Assembly (NCBI GenBank): GCA_963925545.1
Contig: CAWUSA010000018.1
Coordinates: forward strand, 1 to 22,073
Length of the DNA: 22,073 bases
Direction: 5' to 3'
Source: TMED14 sp963925545
Lineage (GTDB): Bacteria > Bacteroidota > Bacteroidia > Flavobacteriales > Schleiferiaceae
Made by a program: the position numbers and the translations under genes. Each line of letters starts with the position of its first letter. Position 1 is the stretch's first letter. The notes beneath the pieces were generated by a model. It did no database searches and was not told where the DNA came from. It worked only from the letters and a program-made list of their open reading frames with translations. Shown piece after piece: positions 1-7,818 of this stretch.

Positions 1-73
1 CCTGAAGCTCCATCGTGCCAATTATTGACTCGTAATACCACACTGTCAGTAAAAAAAGGCCGCCTATAAACAT
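1..73 (-). CDS. possible N-terminus of a divergent membrane protein (partial)
   Basis: Reading the minus strand from an ATG at 73 gives an open frame of 24 codons that runs off the left edge. It begins MFIGGLFLLTVWYYES. The hydrophobic start would suit a membrane segment or signal anchor. It would be divergent from the SDR gene, whose start lies 26 nt away. The stretch is too short to assign a family, and no promoter is clear on this strand, so it may be chance. Confidence 0.28.
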   Translation of the reverse strand, partial: MFIGGLFLLTVWYYESIIGTMELQ

Positions 74-87
74 CAACGTCTAGCACT

Positions 88-95
88 TACCTTCG
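88..95 (+). promoter_or_regulatory. candidate -7 element of the SDR gene
   Basis: TACCTTCG differs by one base from the Bacteroidota -7 consensus TAnnTTTG. It ends 4 nt before the ATG at 100. The same 4-nt spacing occurs at 6622 and, on the minus strand, at 11813. The transcript would start at or next to the start codon. No convincing -33 TTG is visible. Confidence 0.5.
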
Positions 96-99
96 CTTC

Positions 100-884
100 A
101 TGCTAAGCCCTCAACTTGTATGGATCACAGGCGCCAGCTCTGGCATCGGGGCTGCATGGTTCACGCCTATGTGAACAAAGGATGGCACGTCATTGCCACA
201 TCTCGACGGAAAGAGGCCCTTGAAGCTGTCGCAAACAGCTGCTCAAATCCTGACCATGTACATGTACTGGCAGCCGATCTGATGGACATGGATGCCCTAC
301 CCGGCCTGGTGCACTCCGCATGGAATATCCATGGTGGCATTGACCTCGCCATTTTTAACGCTGGCATTGCGCAATGGGGCACAGTAGCTTCAAGCACACA
401 ACCCGTTGACGACCACGTACTTGACCTCAATTACCGTTCCCCTGCAGCCTGCATCAAAGCATTGCTACCAAAAATGCAACAAGTTGAACACGGAAGCATC
501 GCTGCGATTTCAAGCATCGCTGGGCTATTTGGCCAAGCCAATTTAGCAGCCTACTCAGCCAGCAAAGCAGCCCTCATCCTTTACATGGAATCCTTGAAGG
601 AAGAAGTACACAACAGCCCCATTCGCGTGCATGTCATATCACCCGGAGTCATAAGAACAGGCATCATGTCACGCGGTTTGAATGAACAGGGGGCAATCAT
701 GTCTGAACGAAGTCAATCAGGCAACTCAGGCATTCCCACAGCGATTGCATCTCAACGCATCGTCACTTTTTTAGCCAGCCGGAGGTTTCATTTGATTCTG
801 GCCAGCCCTGTAGAACGACTGGGGTTATTTTTGCACAAACACTACCCTCGTCTGTTTTATATTCTATTGCGACGCAAATCATGA
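100..884 (+). CDS. short-chain dehydrogenase/reductase (SDR), interrupted by one frameshift
   Basis: Classical SDR, a family of NAD(P)-dependent oxidoreductases; the substrate is unknown. The ATG at 100 opens a frame reading MLSPQLVWITGASSGIGAA, the cofactor-binding TGxxxGIG motif. That frame stops at 172. The rest of the protein (VHAYVNKGWHVIATSRR onward) lies one frame away from about 156 to 884. Restoring one base near 154-162 gives a protein of about 261 residues with NAG near 87, the catalytic serine in ISS near 138-139, and YSASK near 152-156. No other lesion is visible, so this is either a sequencing or assembly slip or a very recent mutation. A start at 120 in the second frame would lose the Rossmann glycine motif and is unlikely to be the true one. 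The stop overlaps the next ATG by 4 nt (ATGA), which suggests translational coupling. Confidence 0.82.
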
Positions 885-1681
885 TCATCAACCCATCGGT
901 TAACGCCAACCTCACGGAACTCACCAAAAGTTTTGCTGCTGGCAGCCCTAAACATGTGGTGATTGACAACTTTTTCAGTCAAGATATCGCCGATGGCATG
1001 CACCAGCATTTTCCATCGGTTGACAGTTTGAAGGTTAAGCGAAACAGCATGAATGAAAACAAAGTGGAGGACTACCACTTTGAACGATGGGACCCTGTTT
1101 TTTTAAAGGCTCGCAACCACATACGGACAGATGCTTTTTGTCAATGGCTCTCAACACTGACCGGCATTGACGGACTGAGCACCCCTGACAATGGGCTGGG
1201 GTCTGGCATCCATCAAGGCAGTCAAGGCTCCTATGTTGACGTACACATTGACGTGAACTATGACCCCGCATCCAAACTGTGGCGACGAATCAATCTTTTG
1301 GTGTACCTGAACCCCCACTGGCAAGAAGAATGGGGTGGCGATTTAGAGCTGTGGGACCCAGCCATGACTGACATCCTGCACAAGGTTGCGCCCTTGCACA
1401 ACCGAGCCATCATCTTCCTTACCGATGACCAATCACCCCATGGCTACAAAGCGATTGATGTGCCAGAAGGAGAAAGTCGAAAAAGTTTTTACGCCTACTA
1501 CTTCACGCAAATAGGTGAAGGCTTCGCCTACAGCGACAGCAAATTTGTATCTCGTCCTGATGACCCATGGCTTCGCAAACAGGCAACCAGGAGCAAGGAG
1601 TTTGTGAAGATTCATCTCAAGAGACTCTTGGAGAAAATAGGCATAAAGGCCCTGGATTTCCAAGACAAAAACCGCTTCTAA
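881..1681 (+). CDS. 2-oxoglutarate/Fe(II)-dependent oxygenase (prolyl-4-hydroxylase-like)
   Basis: Predicted soluble non-haem iron dioxygenase that would couple 2-oxoglutarate decarboxylation to hydroxylation of an unknown substrate. The double-stranded beta-helix core is visible in order: HID at residues 122-124 (HxD iron ligands), YLNPHW and WGGDLELWD near 142-159, the distal histidine H187 in SPHGYKAI, and R200 in SRKSFYAYYF, positioned to bind the 2-oxoglutarate carboxylate. The C-terminal ~40 residues are basic and probably helical. The 266-residue length is usual for this group. The start overlaps the upstream SDR stop by 4 nt, so the two are probably co-expressed and may act on the same molecule; that link is inference. 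The next gene starts 2 nt after this stop. Confidence 0.85.
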   Translation: MIINPSVNANLTELTKSFAAGSPKHVVIDNFFSQDIADGMHQHFPSVDSLKVKRNSMNENKVEDYHFERWDPVFLKARNHIRTDAFCQWLSTLTGIDGLSTPDNGLGSGIHQGSQGSYVDVHIDVNYDPASKLWRRINLLVYLNPHWQEEWGGDLELWDPAMTDILHKVAPLHNRAIIFLTDDQSPHGYKAIDVPEGESRKSFYAYYFTQIGEGFAYSDSKFVSRPDDPWLRKQATRSKEFVKIHLKRLLEKIGIKALDFQDKNRF

Positions 1682-1683
1682 GC

Positions 1684-2013
1684 ATGGCTATCAAGGATCG
1701 TATCAAAGCCATCTTAGGCAATATCTGGTGGAAGCGTCTCAGCAACAAATACACCCTTGCCACCGGCTTTTTCATCATTTGGATGGCCTTTGTGGACAGC
1801 AACTCCATGCTGATTCAAATGCAATTGGAAGCTGAGGTTCGTGCCCTGGAGGATGGCATCGAATTTTACCAAAAAGAACTGGAGGACATCAGTCGACAAC
1901 TTGATGAACTGGCTTCAGATCCTGAGAAATTGGAAAAATTTGCGCGAGAACAGTATTGGATGCATCGGCCTGGCGAACACCTCATCTTGGTTCAACCTGA
2001 AGCCAAGCCATGA
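1684..2013 (+). CDS. septum formation initiator (DivIC/FtsB-like)
   Basis: Small bitopic division protein of the FtsB/DivIC family, which bridges FtsL and FtsQ in the divisome. A basic N-terminus (MAIKDRIKAI) is followed by one membrane segment around residues 24-44 and a coiled coil around 47-85 rich in E, L and Q. It ends in the family signature FAREQYWMHRPGEHLILVQP near 86-105. The 109-residue length is typical. An in-frame upstream start at 1567 exists, but it lies inside the oxygenase gene and gives an unrelated tail, so the ATG at 1684, 2 nt after the preceding stop, is preferred. The stop overlaps the mutA start by 4 nt. A DivIC-like gene directly before methylmalonyl-CoA mutase is, as far as I recall, common in flavobacteria. 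Confidence 0.88.
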   Translation: MAIKDRIKAILGNIWWKRLSNKYTLATGFFIIWMAFVDSNSMLIQMQLEAEVRALEDGIEFYQKELEDISRQLDELASDPEKLEKFAREQYWMHRPGEHLILVQPEAKP

Positions 2014-3044
2014 AGGCATCGCACATCACCTCAGATGGCATTGACCTTCCGGCGACCAGTGGGGCTGCAGATTCCGTGCAACGCGGACCTTCCGCAGCAA
2101 GGCCTTTCAGTCAACGACACAGCGTGGTGGCCATCGATGGTGGCGACGTCAAACAGGCGACCATTGCTTCACAGTCTGCCTTGCAAAACGGTGCCACCTC
2201 CCTGCTGTTCTGGCTGCATCGCGAAGAAGACTTGACCGCATTAACCCAGGGGATTCGGATAGACATTGCCCCCGTTCACCTGGTTGGCAACATGGATCCA
2301 TTGAAGGTGAAAATGGCCATGGACAAACACCCGAACTACCAGGCATGGCATGGTGGCTTTATCATGGACCCTGCAGAAAATCGGCAACGGACCCAACAAT
2401 GGTTCACCCAGACACTTCAAGGCGACATGGATCGACTGGCTCAAGCCTGTGAGATCTTACCGTCAGGCCTGCGATGCATTACCAGCAATGGCAACAGCCA
2501 ATCCAAGCATGGCCATGTAGCGCAAATCGCCTTTGCGGCAGCCTCCCTTGAAGCGCAACTCCAGCATGTCGGATGGCACCATGCCAATCGCTGCATGATG
2601 ATCCTGCAAGCAAGCGACGATTACCTGGGGAGCATCGCCATGGTTCAGGCTGCCCGTGAACTCTGGCAGTCAATGCTAATCAAGCACCAGCAAGCCAACG
2701 CCAGTTTGTGGGTGGCTGGATTCACTGCTGACCGCGACGCAAGTGACGATGCAGCCAACCTGATAGACACTGGAATGAACCTCCAAGCCTTGTGGCTGGG
2801 TGGTTGTGATGAGCTATTGAACCAACCCATCAACCTCAGCCCGGAAGCCGGGCACTGGGCATTAGAGCAGCAACTGGTCCTTGCCAATGAAACCGACCTC
2901 AAAGATGACGAGCCCTTGCGTGGAAGCTACACCTTGGACGCATGGACCGCTCAAATGGTGAACATGGCCACTGAACACATGGATCGTTGGGAACAAGCCG
3001 GTGGGCTGATGAAATTGTTGGACAAGGACTCAAGCATTTGGTGA
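2010..3044 (+). CDS. mutA: methylmalonyl-CoA mutase, small (non-catalytic) subunit
   Basis: Small subunit of the heterodimeric mutase that interconverts (R)-methylmalonyl-CoA and succinyl-CoA. It keeps the degenerate TIM-barrel part of the family (AIDGGDVKQATIASQSALQ, HLVGNMDPLKVKMAM, then LRGSYTLDAWTAQMVN near the end). It has no C-terminal DxHxxG cobalamin domain, as expected for this subunit. At 344 residues it is clearly shorter than MutA proteins I know (about 450-640). The N-terminal segment of roughly 60-80 residues usually seen before the ITSDGIDLP-like motif is largely missing. Its ATG overlaps the divIC stop (ATGA), and its TGA shares one base with the mutB ATG at 3044, so the two subunits are translationally coupled. 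Confidence 0.93.
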   Translation: MKASHITSDGIDLPATSGAADSVQRGPSAARPFSQRHSVVAIDGGDVKQATIASQSALQNGATSLLFWLHREEDLTALTQGIRIDIAPVHLVGNMDPLKVKMAMDKHPNYQAWHGGFIMDPAENRQRTQQWFTQTLQGDMDRLAQACEILPSGLRCITSNGNSQSKHGHVAQIAFAAASLEAQLQHVGWHHANRCMMILQASDDYLGSIAMVQAARELWQSMLIKHQQANASLWVAGFTADRDASDDAANLIDTGMNLQALWLGGCDELLNQPINLSPEAGHWALEQQLVLANETDLKDDEPLRGSYTLDAWTAQMVNMATEHMDRWEQAGGLMKLLDKDSSIW

Positions 3045-5059
3045 TGGCAAAACAGCAGCCCTTTCCCCATGAAGCTGACGAAGCTGGCAGTTTCCCTTAT
3101 TTGAGAGGACCTTACGCGAGCATGTACAGTCAACGCCCATGGACTATCCGGCAATACGCAGGTTTTTCCACAGCGCAAGAAAGCAATGCCTTCTACCGAC
3201 GAAACCTCGCTGCAGGTCAGGCAGGACTCAGCGTGGCGTTTGACCTGGCTACCCACAGAGGCTATGACAGTGATCACCCAAGGGTGACGGGAGATGTTGG
3301 CAAAGCAGGGGTTGCCATCGATAGCATTGAAGACATGAAGGTGCTCTTTGATAGCATTCCTTTGGATCGCATGTCGGTGTCGATGACCATGAATGGTGCC
3401 GTCATCCCCATCATGGCGTTTTACATTGCTGCAGCGCAAGAGTCGGGGGTTGAATTGGCCCAACTCAAAGGCACCATCCAAAATGACATCCTCAAGGAGT
3501 TCATGGTGCGCAACACCTACATCTACCCGCCTGAACCATCGATTCGCCTCATGTCAGACATCTTCCGGTTCACCAGTGAGCACATGCCTGCCTTCAATAG
3601 CATCAGCATCTCTGGATACCACATGCATGAAGCAGGTGCCACACCTGAGATTGAGCTGGCCTATACCCTGGCAAATGGACTGGAATACCTTCGAGCAGGT
3701 ATTCAGTCTGGCCTCAAAGTGGATGACTTTGCACCTCGCCTCTCCTTTTTCTTTGCGACTGGCATGTCATTCATGACGGAAATTGCCAAACTCCGTGCGG
3801 CACGCTACCTATGGGCCCATTTACTCAAGCGATTTGAGCCCACAAACCCCAAAAGCAGCATGCTTAGGACCCATTGCCAGACCTCAGGGTGGAGCCTCAC
3901 CGAACAACGCCCTTTTGCCAACGTGACCCGAACCAGCTATGAGGCAATGTCTGCAGTTCTTGGAGGCACACAAAGCTTGCACACCAACGCCTTGGATGAA
4001 GCCATTGCCTTGCCAACGGATTACTCTGCCAGAATTGCACGTGAAACCCAACTTCGCCTTCAGAAGAACACTGGTATCACTCGATTTGTCGATCCCTTTG
4101 GGGGCAGCCATGTGCTGGAACAGCTCACCAATGACCTCATCAATAAATCGAAGGTATTGATTGATGAAGTGGAAGCCATGGGTGGCATGGCTAAGGCCAT
4201 TGAAACAGGTCTACCTAAGCTCAACATCGAAGAAGCAGCGGCCAGAAAACAAGCGCGAATCGATGGCGGCAAGGACATCATTATCGGTGTCAATGCCTTC
4301 ATGCCTGAAACAGAGACCCCCTTGGCTATTTTAGCTGTTGACAACAACAAGGTCAGGGATGCACAGATTGCACAACTCCAATCCCTCAAAGCCAGCCGCA
4401 ACAAATCACTTGTGACGGATTGCTTGGAGGCCATTGCTCAAGCTGCCAGCAATGGCACAGGCAACCTGCTGTCCTTGGCCATTGAGGCGGCAAAGGCCCG
4501 GGCAACACTCGGTGAAATCTCTGATGCCATGGAGCGTACCTTTGGTCGATACCGTGCAACTACCCAATTGGTTTCAGGCGTGTACACCAAAGAAAACAGC
4601 AACAATGCAGCCTTCATCAAGGCAAAATCCCTGGCAGAAGCCTTCACATCAAAGGAAGGCCGTCGCCCCAGGATTCTTGTGGCTAAAATGGGGCAAGATG
4701 GCCATGACCGGGGGGCAAAGGTTGTAGCCACCAGCTATGCTGACTTAGGCTTTGATGTGGATGTTGGACCCTTGTTCCAAACCCCTGAAGAAACGGCCTT
4801 GCAGGCCATTGAAAATGATGTGCACTGGGTTGGCGTGAGCTCGTTGGCCGCTGGACACAAAACATTGATTCCCTTGCTGATTGAAGAGCTTAAAAAGCTA
4901 GGCCGACCGGATATCCTGGTTGTGGTTGGTGGTGTCATCCCAAAGCAAGACTACCCTGAGCTATTTGCTTGCGGTGCAGCTGCGGTATTTGGACCCGGTA
5001 CAGCCATTGCCACATCAGCCACGGAGCTGCTGGAACACATGATGGAACACCGCTTCTGA
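3044..5059 (+). CDS. mutB: methylmalonyl-CoA mutase, large (adenosylcobalamin-binding) subunit
   Basis: Catalytic subunit. The substrate-binding TIM barrel starts with PYLRGPYASMYSQRPWTIRQ. Y38 corresponds to the radical-guiding Tyr (Y89 in Propionibacterium) and H193 in GYHMHEAGA to the catalytic His (H244). The C-terminal B12 domain holds KMGQDGHDRG near 548-557, with H554 the lower axial cobalt ligand, then SSLAAGH and VVVGGVIP. The protein has 671 residues; about 50 fewer precede the barrel than in the Propionibacterium enzyme. The ATG at 3044 overlaps the mutA stop by one base. An in-frame start at 2987 would add 19 residues lying within the mutA coding sequence and unlike the family. 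meaB follows after 1 nt. This is the expected mutA-mutB-meaB unit for propionate, odd-chain and branched amino-acid carbon. Confidence 0.96.
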   Translation: MAKQQPFPHEADEAGSFPYLRGPYASMYSQRPWTIRQYAGFSTAQESNAFYRRNLAAGQAGLSVAFDLATHRGYDSDHPRVTGDVGKAGVAIDSIEDMKVLFDSIPLDRMSVSMTMNGAVIPIMAFYIAAAQESGVELAQLKGTIQNDILKEFMVRNTYIYPPEPSIRLMSDIFRFTSEHMPAFNSISISGYHMHEAGATPEIELAYTLANGLEYLRAGIQSGLKVDDFAPRLSFFFATGMSFMTEIAKLRAARYLWAHLLKRFEPTNPKSSMLRTHCQTSGWSLTEQRPFANVTRTSYEAMSAVLGGTQSLHTNALDEAIALPTDYSARIARETQLRLQKNTGITRFVDPFGGSHVLEQLTNDLINKSKVLIDEVEAMGGMAKAIETGLPKLNIEEAAARKQARIDGGKDIIIGVNAFMPETETPLAILAVDNNKVRDAQIAQLQSLKASRNKSLVTDCLEAIAQAASNGTGNLLSLAIEAAKARATLGEISDAMERTFGRYRATTQLVSGVYTKENSNNAAFIKAKSLAEAFTSKEGRRPRILVAKMGQDGHDRGAKVVATSYADLGFDVDVGPLFQTPEETALQAIENDVHWVGVSSLAAGHKTLIPLLIEELKKLGRPDILVVVGGVIPKQDYPELFACGAAAVFGPGTAIATSATELLEHMMEHRF

Positions 5060-5060
5060 C

Positions 5061-6062
5061 ATGGGACTCAATCCCCATTTCAAAGCCGATCTACGGCAAG
5101 CTTGGGACATCGAAGGCCTTCAGGTAGGTATTGAAGCTGGTGATCGATTGCAGCTGGCACGGGGCATCACCCTTGTGGAATCGCAACTGGCGAATGATCG
5201 ACCTCTAGCGTTAGACCTTTTAAGCCGACTTTGCCCCAAAGACACAAGCAGGCGAATCGCTGTCACCGGCAATCCCGGTTCCGGCAAATCCACCTTGATC
5301 GAAAGCATGGGTCAATACTGGGTTGATCGCGGCAAATCGGTGGCCGTTCTAGCCATCGACCCTAGCAGCAATGTCACAGGTGGCAGCATCCTGGGTGATA
5401 AAACGCGCATGGAACAATTGGCTCACCACCCGAAAGCATTCATTCGCCCCAGCGCAAGCGGCGGACTTCTTGGCGGTGTTGCAAGACGCAGTCGGGAGTG
5501 CATTGCCCTCTGTGAAGCTGCAGGCTATGACATCATCCTCATTGAAACTGTGGGTGTGGGGCAAAATGAAACTGCGGTGGAGCACTTTGTTGACTGCTTC
5601 TTGATGGTCGCTCTTCCTGCAGCAGGCGATGAATTACAAGGCATCAAACGTGGCATCATGGAAAAAGCTGACCTCATTGTGGTCAATAAGGCAGACGGCA
5701 ACCTCAAGAAGGCGGCAAAGCAAAGCCAATTGCAGATAAAAAATGCCCTGCACATGATGCAGAATACCGCAGCCTGGCAGCCTGTAGCACTGACATGCAG
5801 TGCCCTCAAAAGTGAAGGCATTGACGCTTTGATGGAACAATTGGCCGCATGCCTTGACTTGAGAATGGAGCGCAGCAACATGACAAGCAGGCGTCTAGCT
5901 CAAACCCTTGAAGCTTTTGAAAGCGCCTGGGAGCAACTCTGGCTTCAACGCGCCACAAGTCATCCCCTATGGGCAGAAAGCTTGGCAACTTGCAAAGAAG
6001 CCCTCATGCAGGGTGAATGGAGCCTGGATCAGGCATTGGCCCGACTTAGGCAGGTAAAATAA
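5061..6062 (+). CDS. meaB: MeaB/ArgK-type G-protein chaperone of methylmalonyl-CoA mutase
   Basis: GTPase that gates cofactor loading and protects or reactivates methylmalonyl-CoA mutase (human homologue MMAA). The P-loop GNPGSGKST lies at about 70-78, AIDPSS at 98-103, the family segment SGGLLGGVARRSRE near 132-145, the switch ETVGVGQNE at 162-170 (a Q in the place used by SIMIBI GTPases) and the guanine-specificity motif NKAD at 209-212. Length 333 is usual. It begins 1 nt after the mutB stop, so the chaperone is almost certainly made with its client. It ends 2 nt before the convergent stop of the DUF7935-type gene, and no terminator hairpin is visible there. Confidence 0.95.
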   Translation: MGLNPHFKADLRQAWDIEGLQVGIEAGDRLQLARGITLVESQLANDRPLALDLLSRLCPKDTSRRIAVTGNPGSGKSTLIESMGQYWVDRGKSVAVLAIDPSSNVTGGSILGDKTRMEQLAHHPKAFIRPSASGGLLGGVARRSRECIALCEAAGYDIILIETVGVGQNETAVEHFVDCFLMVALPAAGDELQGIKRGIMEKADLIVVNKADGNLKKAAKQSQLQIKNALHMMQNTAAWQPVALTCSALKSEGIDALMEQLAACLDLRMERSNMTSRRLAQTLEAFESAWEQLWLQRATSHPLWAESLATCKEALMQGEWSLDQALARLRQVK

Positions 6063-6064
6063 GC

Positions 6065-6586
6065 TTAAAATTCAGCTGCGATGGATGCGCGCAACTTGAC
6101 CAAAGCGACTTTGGTTGGGAATTTCTCCATGGCCATGGAGGCCAACAAAACTGCTTCAGCCAACTCTGCACCACTGGCTTCAGCACCAAGTTCAGCAGAT
6201 GTGGTATTGAGCAAGGACACCATGGCACTTTTTGCTATGACAACTGTCTCCCAAACAGACTCAGAAACATAAATCTGTTGACTGAGGTTGTGATTAAACT
6301 CGGTGCGGATCTGATCCTTCATCATGTTGAGGTAGGCCGCATTGCTTAATTGCTCTGCATTGACCCTTACCATCAAAGAATTGGGACTGATTCGCTCTAG
6401 AAACAATGCCAACCGCTCATGCGCCTGCAAACGAACGGGCAAGGATTGCTTGCTTCGCTCACGGCGAAGTTCTGATCGCCGGCGCTTGTCTTCATTATCC
6501 ATGAAGCCTGACATCATCAAATAAACGATGATCAAGATGATAATTGACGGAAAGACGGTGCTGAGGATCTCAAAAAATAATTCCAT
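6065..6586 (-). CDS. DUF7935-type single-span membrane protein
   Basis: A conserved Flavobacteriia protein of unknown function. From the ATG at 6586 it has 173 residues: one N-terminal membrane segment (MELFFEILSTVFPSIIILII and following), then a strongly basic stretch (DKRRRSELRRERSK) that should be cytoplasmic. The soluble domain carries PVRLQAHERLALFLERISPN and EFNHNLSQQIYVSESVWE, which I recognise as the hallmark of this family. A TTG three codons upstream (6595) is possible but less likely. It is the only minus-strand gene between two + operons: convergent with meaB with 2 nt between stops, and divergent from the aminotransferase 47 nt away. The family assignment is from memory of the motif; no role can be given. 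Confidence 0.82.
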   Translation of the reverse strand: MELFFEILSTVFPSIIILIIVYLMMSGFMDNEDKRRRSELRRERSKQSLPVRLQAHERLALFLERISPNSLMVRVNAEQLSNAAYLNMMKDQIRTEFNHNLSQQIYVSESVWETVVIAKSAMVSLLNTTSAELGAEASGAELAEAVLLASMAMEKFPTKVALVKLRASIAAEF

Positions 6587-6621
6587 AGGTGACAAATATC
6601 GGCAATGCTTCCCGAATAATA

Positions 6622-6629
6622 TACCTTTG
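6622..6629 (+). promoter_or_regulatory. -7 promoter element of the aminotransferase operon
   Basis: TACCTTTG is a perfect match to the Bacteroidota -7 consensus TAnnTTTG. Only 4 nt (CACC) separate it from the ATG at 6634, so transcription should begin within a few bases of the start codon. No clear -33 element is visible in the preceding 40 nt, which overlap the start of the divergent gene. Confidence 0.65.
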
Positions 6630-6633
6630 CACC

Positions 6634-7815
6634 ATGCAATTCACATCTGATCGTGTTGCCTCCCTATCCTTGCCCATGACCATTGAAATGAGCAAGAAGG
6701 CACGCGCGCTTGTAGCGGAAGGGAAAGACATCATAAGCCTCAGCCTTGGGGAGCCGGATTTTGACAGCCCAGATTTTGTAAAAGATGCTGGAATTAAGGG
6801 TATTGAGGATAATTTTTCGCACTACATGCCTGTACCAGGCTATGCCGATCTACGCGAAGCTATCGTTCGGAAATTTCATCGTGATAACGGCTTAACCTAC
6901 CAAATCAATGAAATTGTGGTTTCTACGGGAGCCAAGCAAAGCATAGCCAATATTGTTATGGCAACCATCAATCCCGGCGATGAGGTGTTGATTCCCGCAC
7001 CTTATTGGGTCTCCTATGCCGATTTAGCCCGCTTTGCTGGTGGTGTGGTCGTGAGCCCAAAAGCTGGCTTGGATCAAAGGTTTAAGATCACAGCAGAACA
7101 ACTGGATGAGGCATTGACCGATCGATGCCGACTCATGATTTTCTCTAGCCCCAACAATCCCAGCGGGGCCATGTACAGCAAAGAAGAACTGGAATCCCTT
7201 GCTAAGGTGCTTGAACGCTACCCCAAGGTATTTGTCATTGCCGATGAAATCTATGAGTACATCCGCTACGACAACCGAGAGCATGCCAGCATGGCCAGCA
7301 TTGAAAGCATGCGAGATCGCGTTGCAACGATCAATGGGCTATCCAAGGGCTTTGCCATGACGGGATGGCGCCTTGGCTACATGGGCGCACCGAGTTTCAT
7401 GGCCCTGGCCTGTGAAAAGATTCAAAGCCAGTTCACCAGCGGTGCTTCCAGCATTGCACAGCGTGCTGCCATCGCTGCTTTGGATGCGGGCAGGCCCTCT
7501 ATTATTTACATGCAAGATGCTTATACCAAGCGAAAGGACTGCCTGATAAAGGCACTTCAGCCATTGGAGCATTTAAAAATGCAATCACCCGATGGGGCGT
7601 TTTACCTATTTGTTGATATAAGCGCCTACTTGGATGAAACCTGCCCTAGCAGCATGGAATTGGCCATGCATATATTGGACGGGGGGGTGGCTACCATTCC
7701 GGGTGATGCGTTTGGTCTTGCCGGTTATTTACGTATCAGCTACGCCACAGATGAAGCCACCTTAACCAAGGCTGGCGAGCGCATTGTTCGATGCTTGAAG
7801 CAACGCAATCTATAG
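6634..7815 (+). CDS. PLP-dependent class I/II aminotransferase (aspartate aminotransferase-like)
   Basis: Cytosolic fold-type I aminotransferase of the AspC-1b group, probably moving amino groups between aspartate or a related amino acid and 2-oxoglutarate. Visible features: SLGEPDFDSP near 37-46 (substrate-binding arm), the cofactor pocket STGAKQSI near 97-104, PYWVSY with W125, SSPNNPSG near 171-178 (Asn to the PLP O3'), ADEIYE with D204, the Schiff-base lysine K238 in LSKGFAMTGWRLGY, and LRISY with R367 binding the substrate carboxylate. Length 393 is normal. The ATG at 6634 is chosen because the -7 box lies just before it; an upstream GTG at 6589 would place the promoter inside the gene. 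It leads a + strand run with trkH, menG and porT. Exact substrate range cannot be read from sequence. Confidence 0.93.
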   Translation: MQFTSDRVASLSLPMTIEMSKKARALVAEGKDIISLSLGEPDFDSPDFVKDAGIKGIEDNFSHYMPVPGYADLREAIVRKFHRDNGLTYQINEIVVSTGAKQSIANIVMATINPGDEVLIPAPYWVSYADLARFAGGVVVSPKAGLDQRFKITAEQLDEALTDRCRLMIFSSPNNPSGAMYSKEELESLAKVLERYPKVFVIADEIYEYIRYDNREHASMASIESMRDRVATINGLSKGFAMTGWRLGYMGAPSFMALACEKIQSQFTSGASSIAQRAAIAALDAGRPSIIYMQDAYTKRKDCLIKALQPLEHLKMQSPDGAFYLFVDISAYLDETCPSSMELAMHILDGGVATIPGDAFGLAGYLRISYATDEATLTKAGERIVRCLKQRNL

Positions 7816-7818
7816 GTG

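Noticed and set aside
2951..3481. 176-codon minus-strand open frame over the mutA-mutB junction
   Set aside because: Antisense to two well-supported overlapping genes, with no motif of its own.
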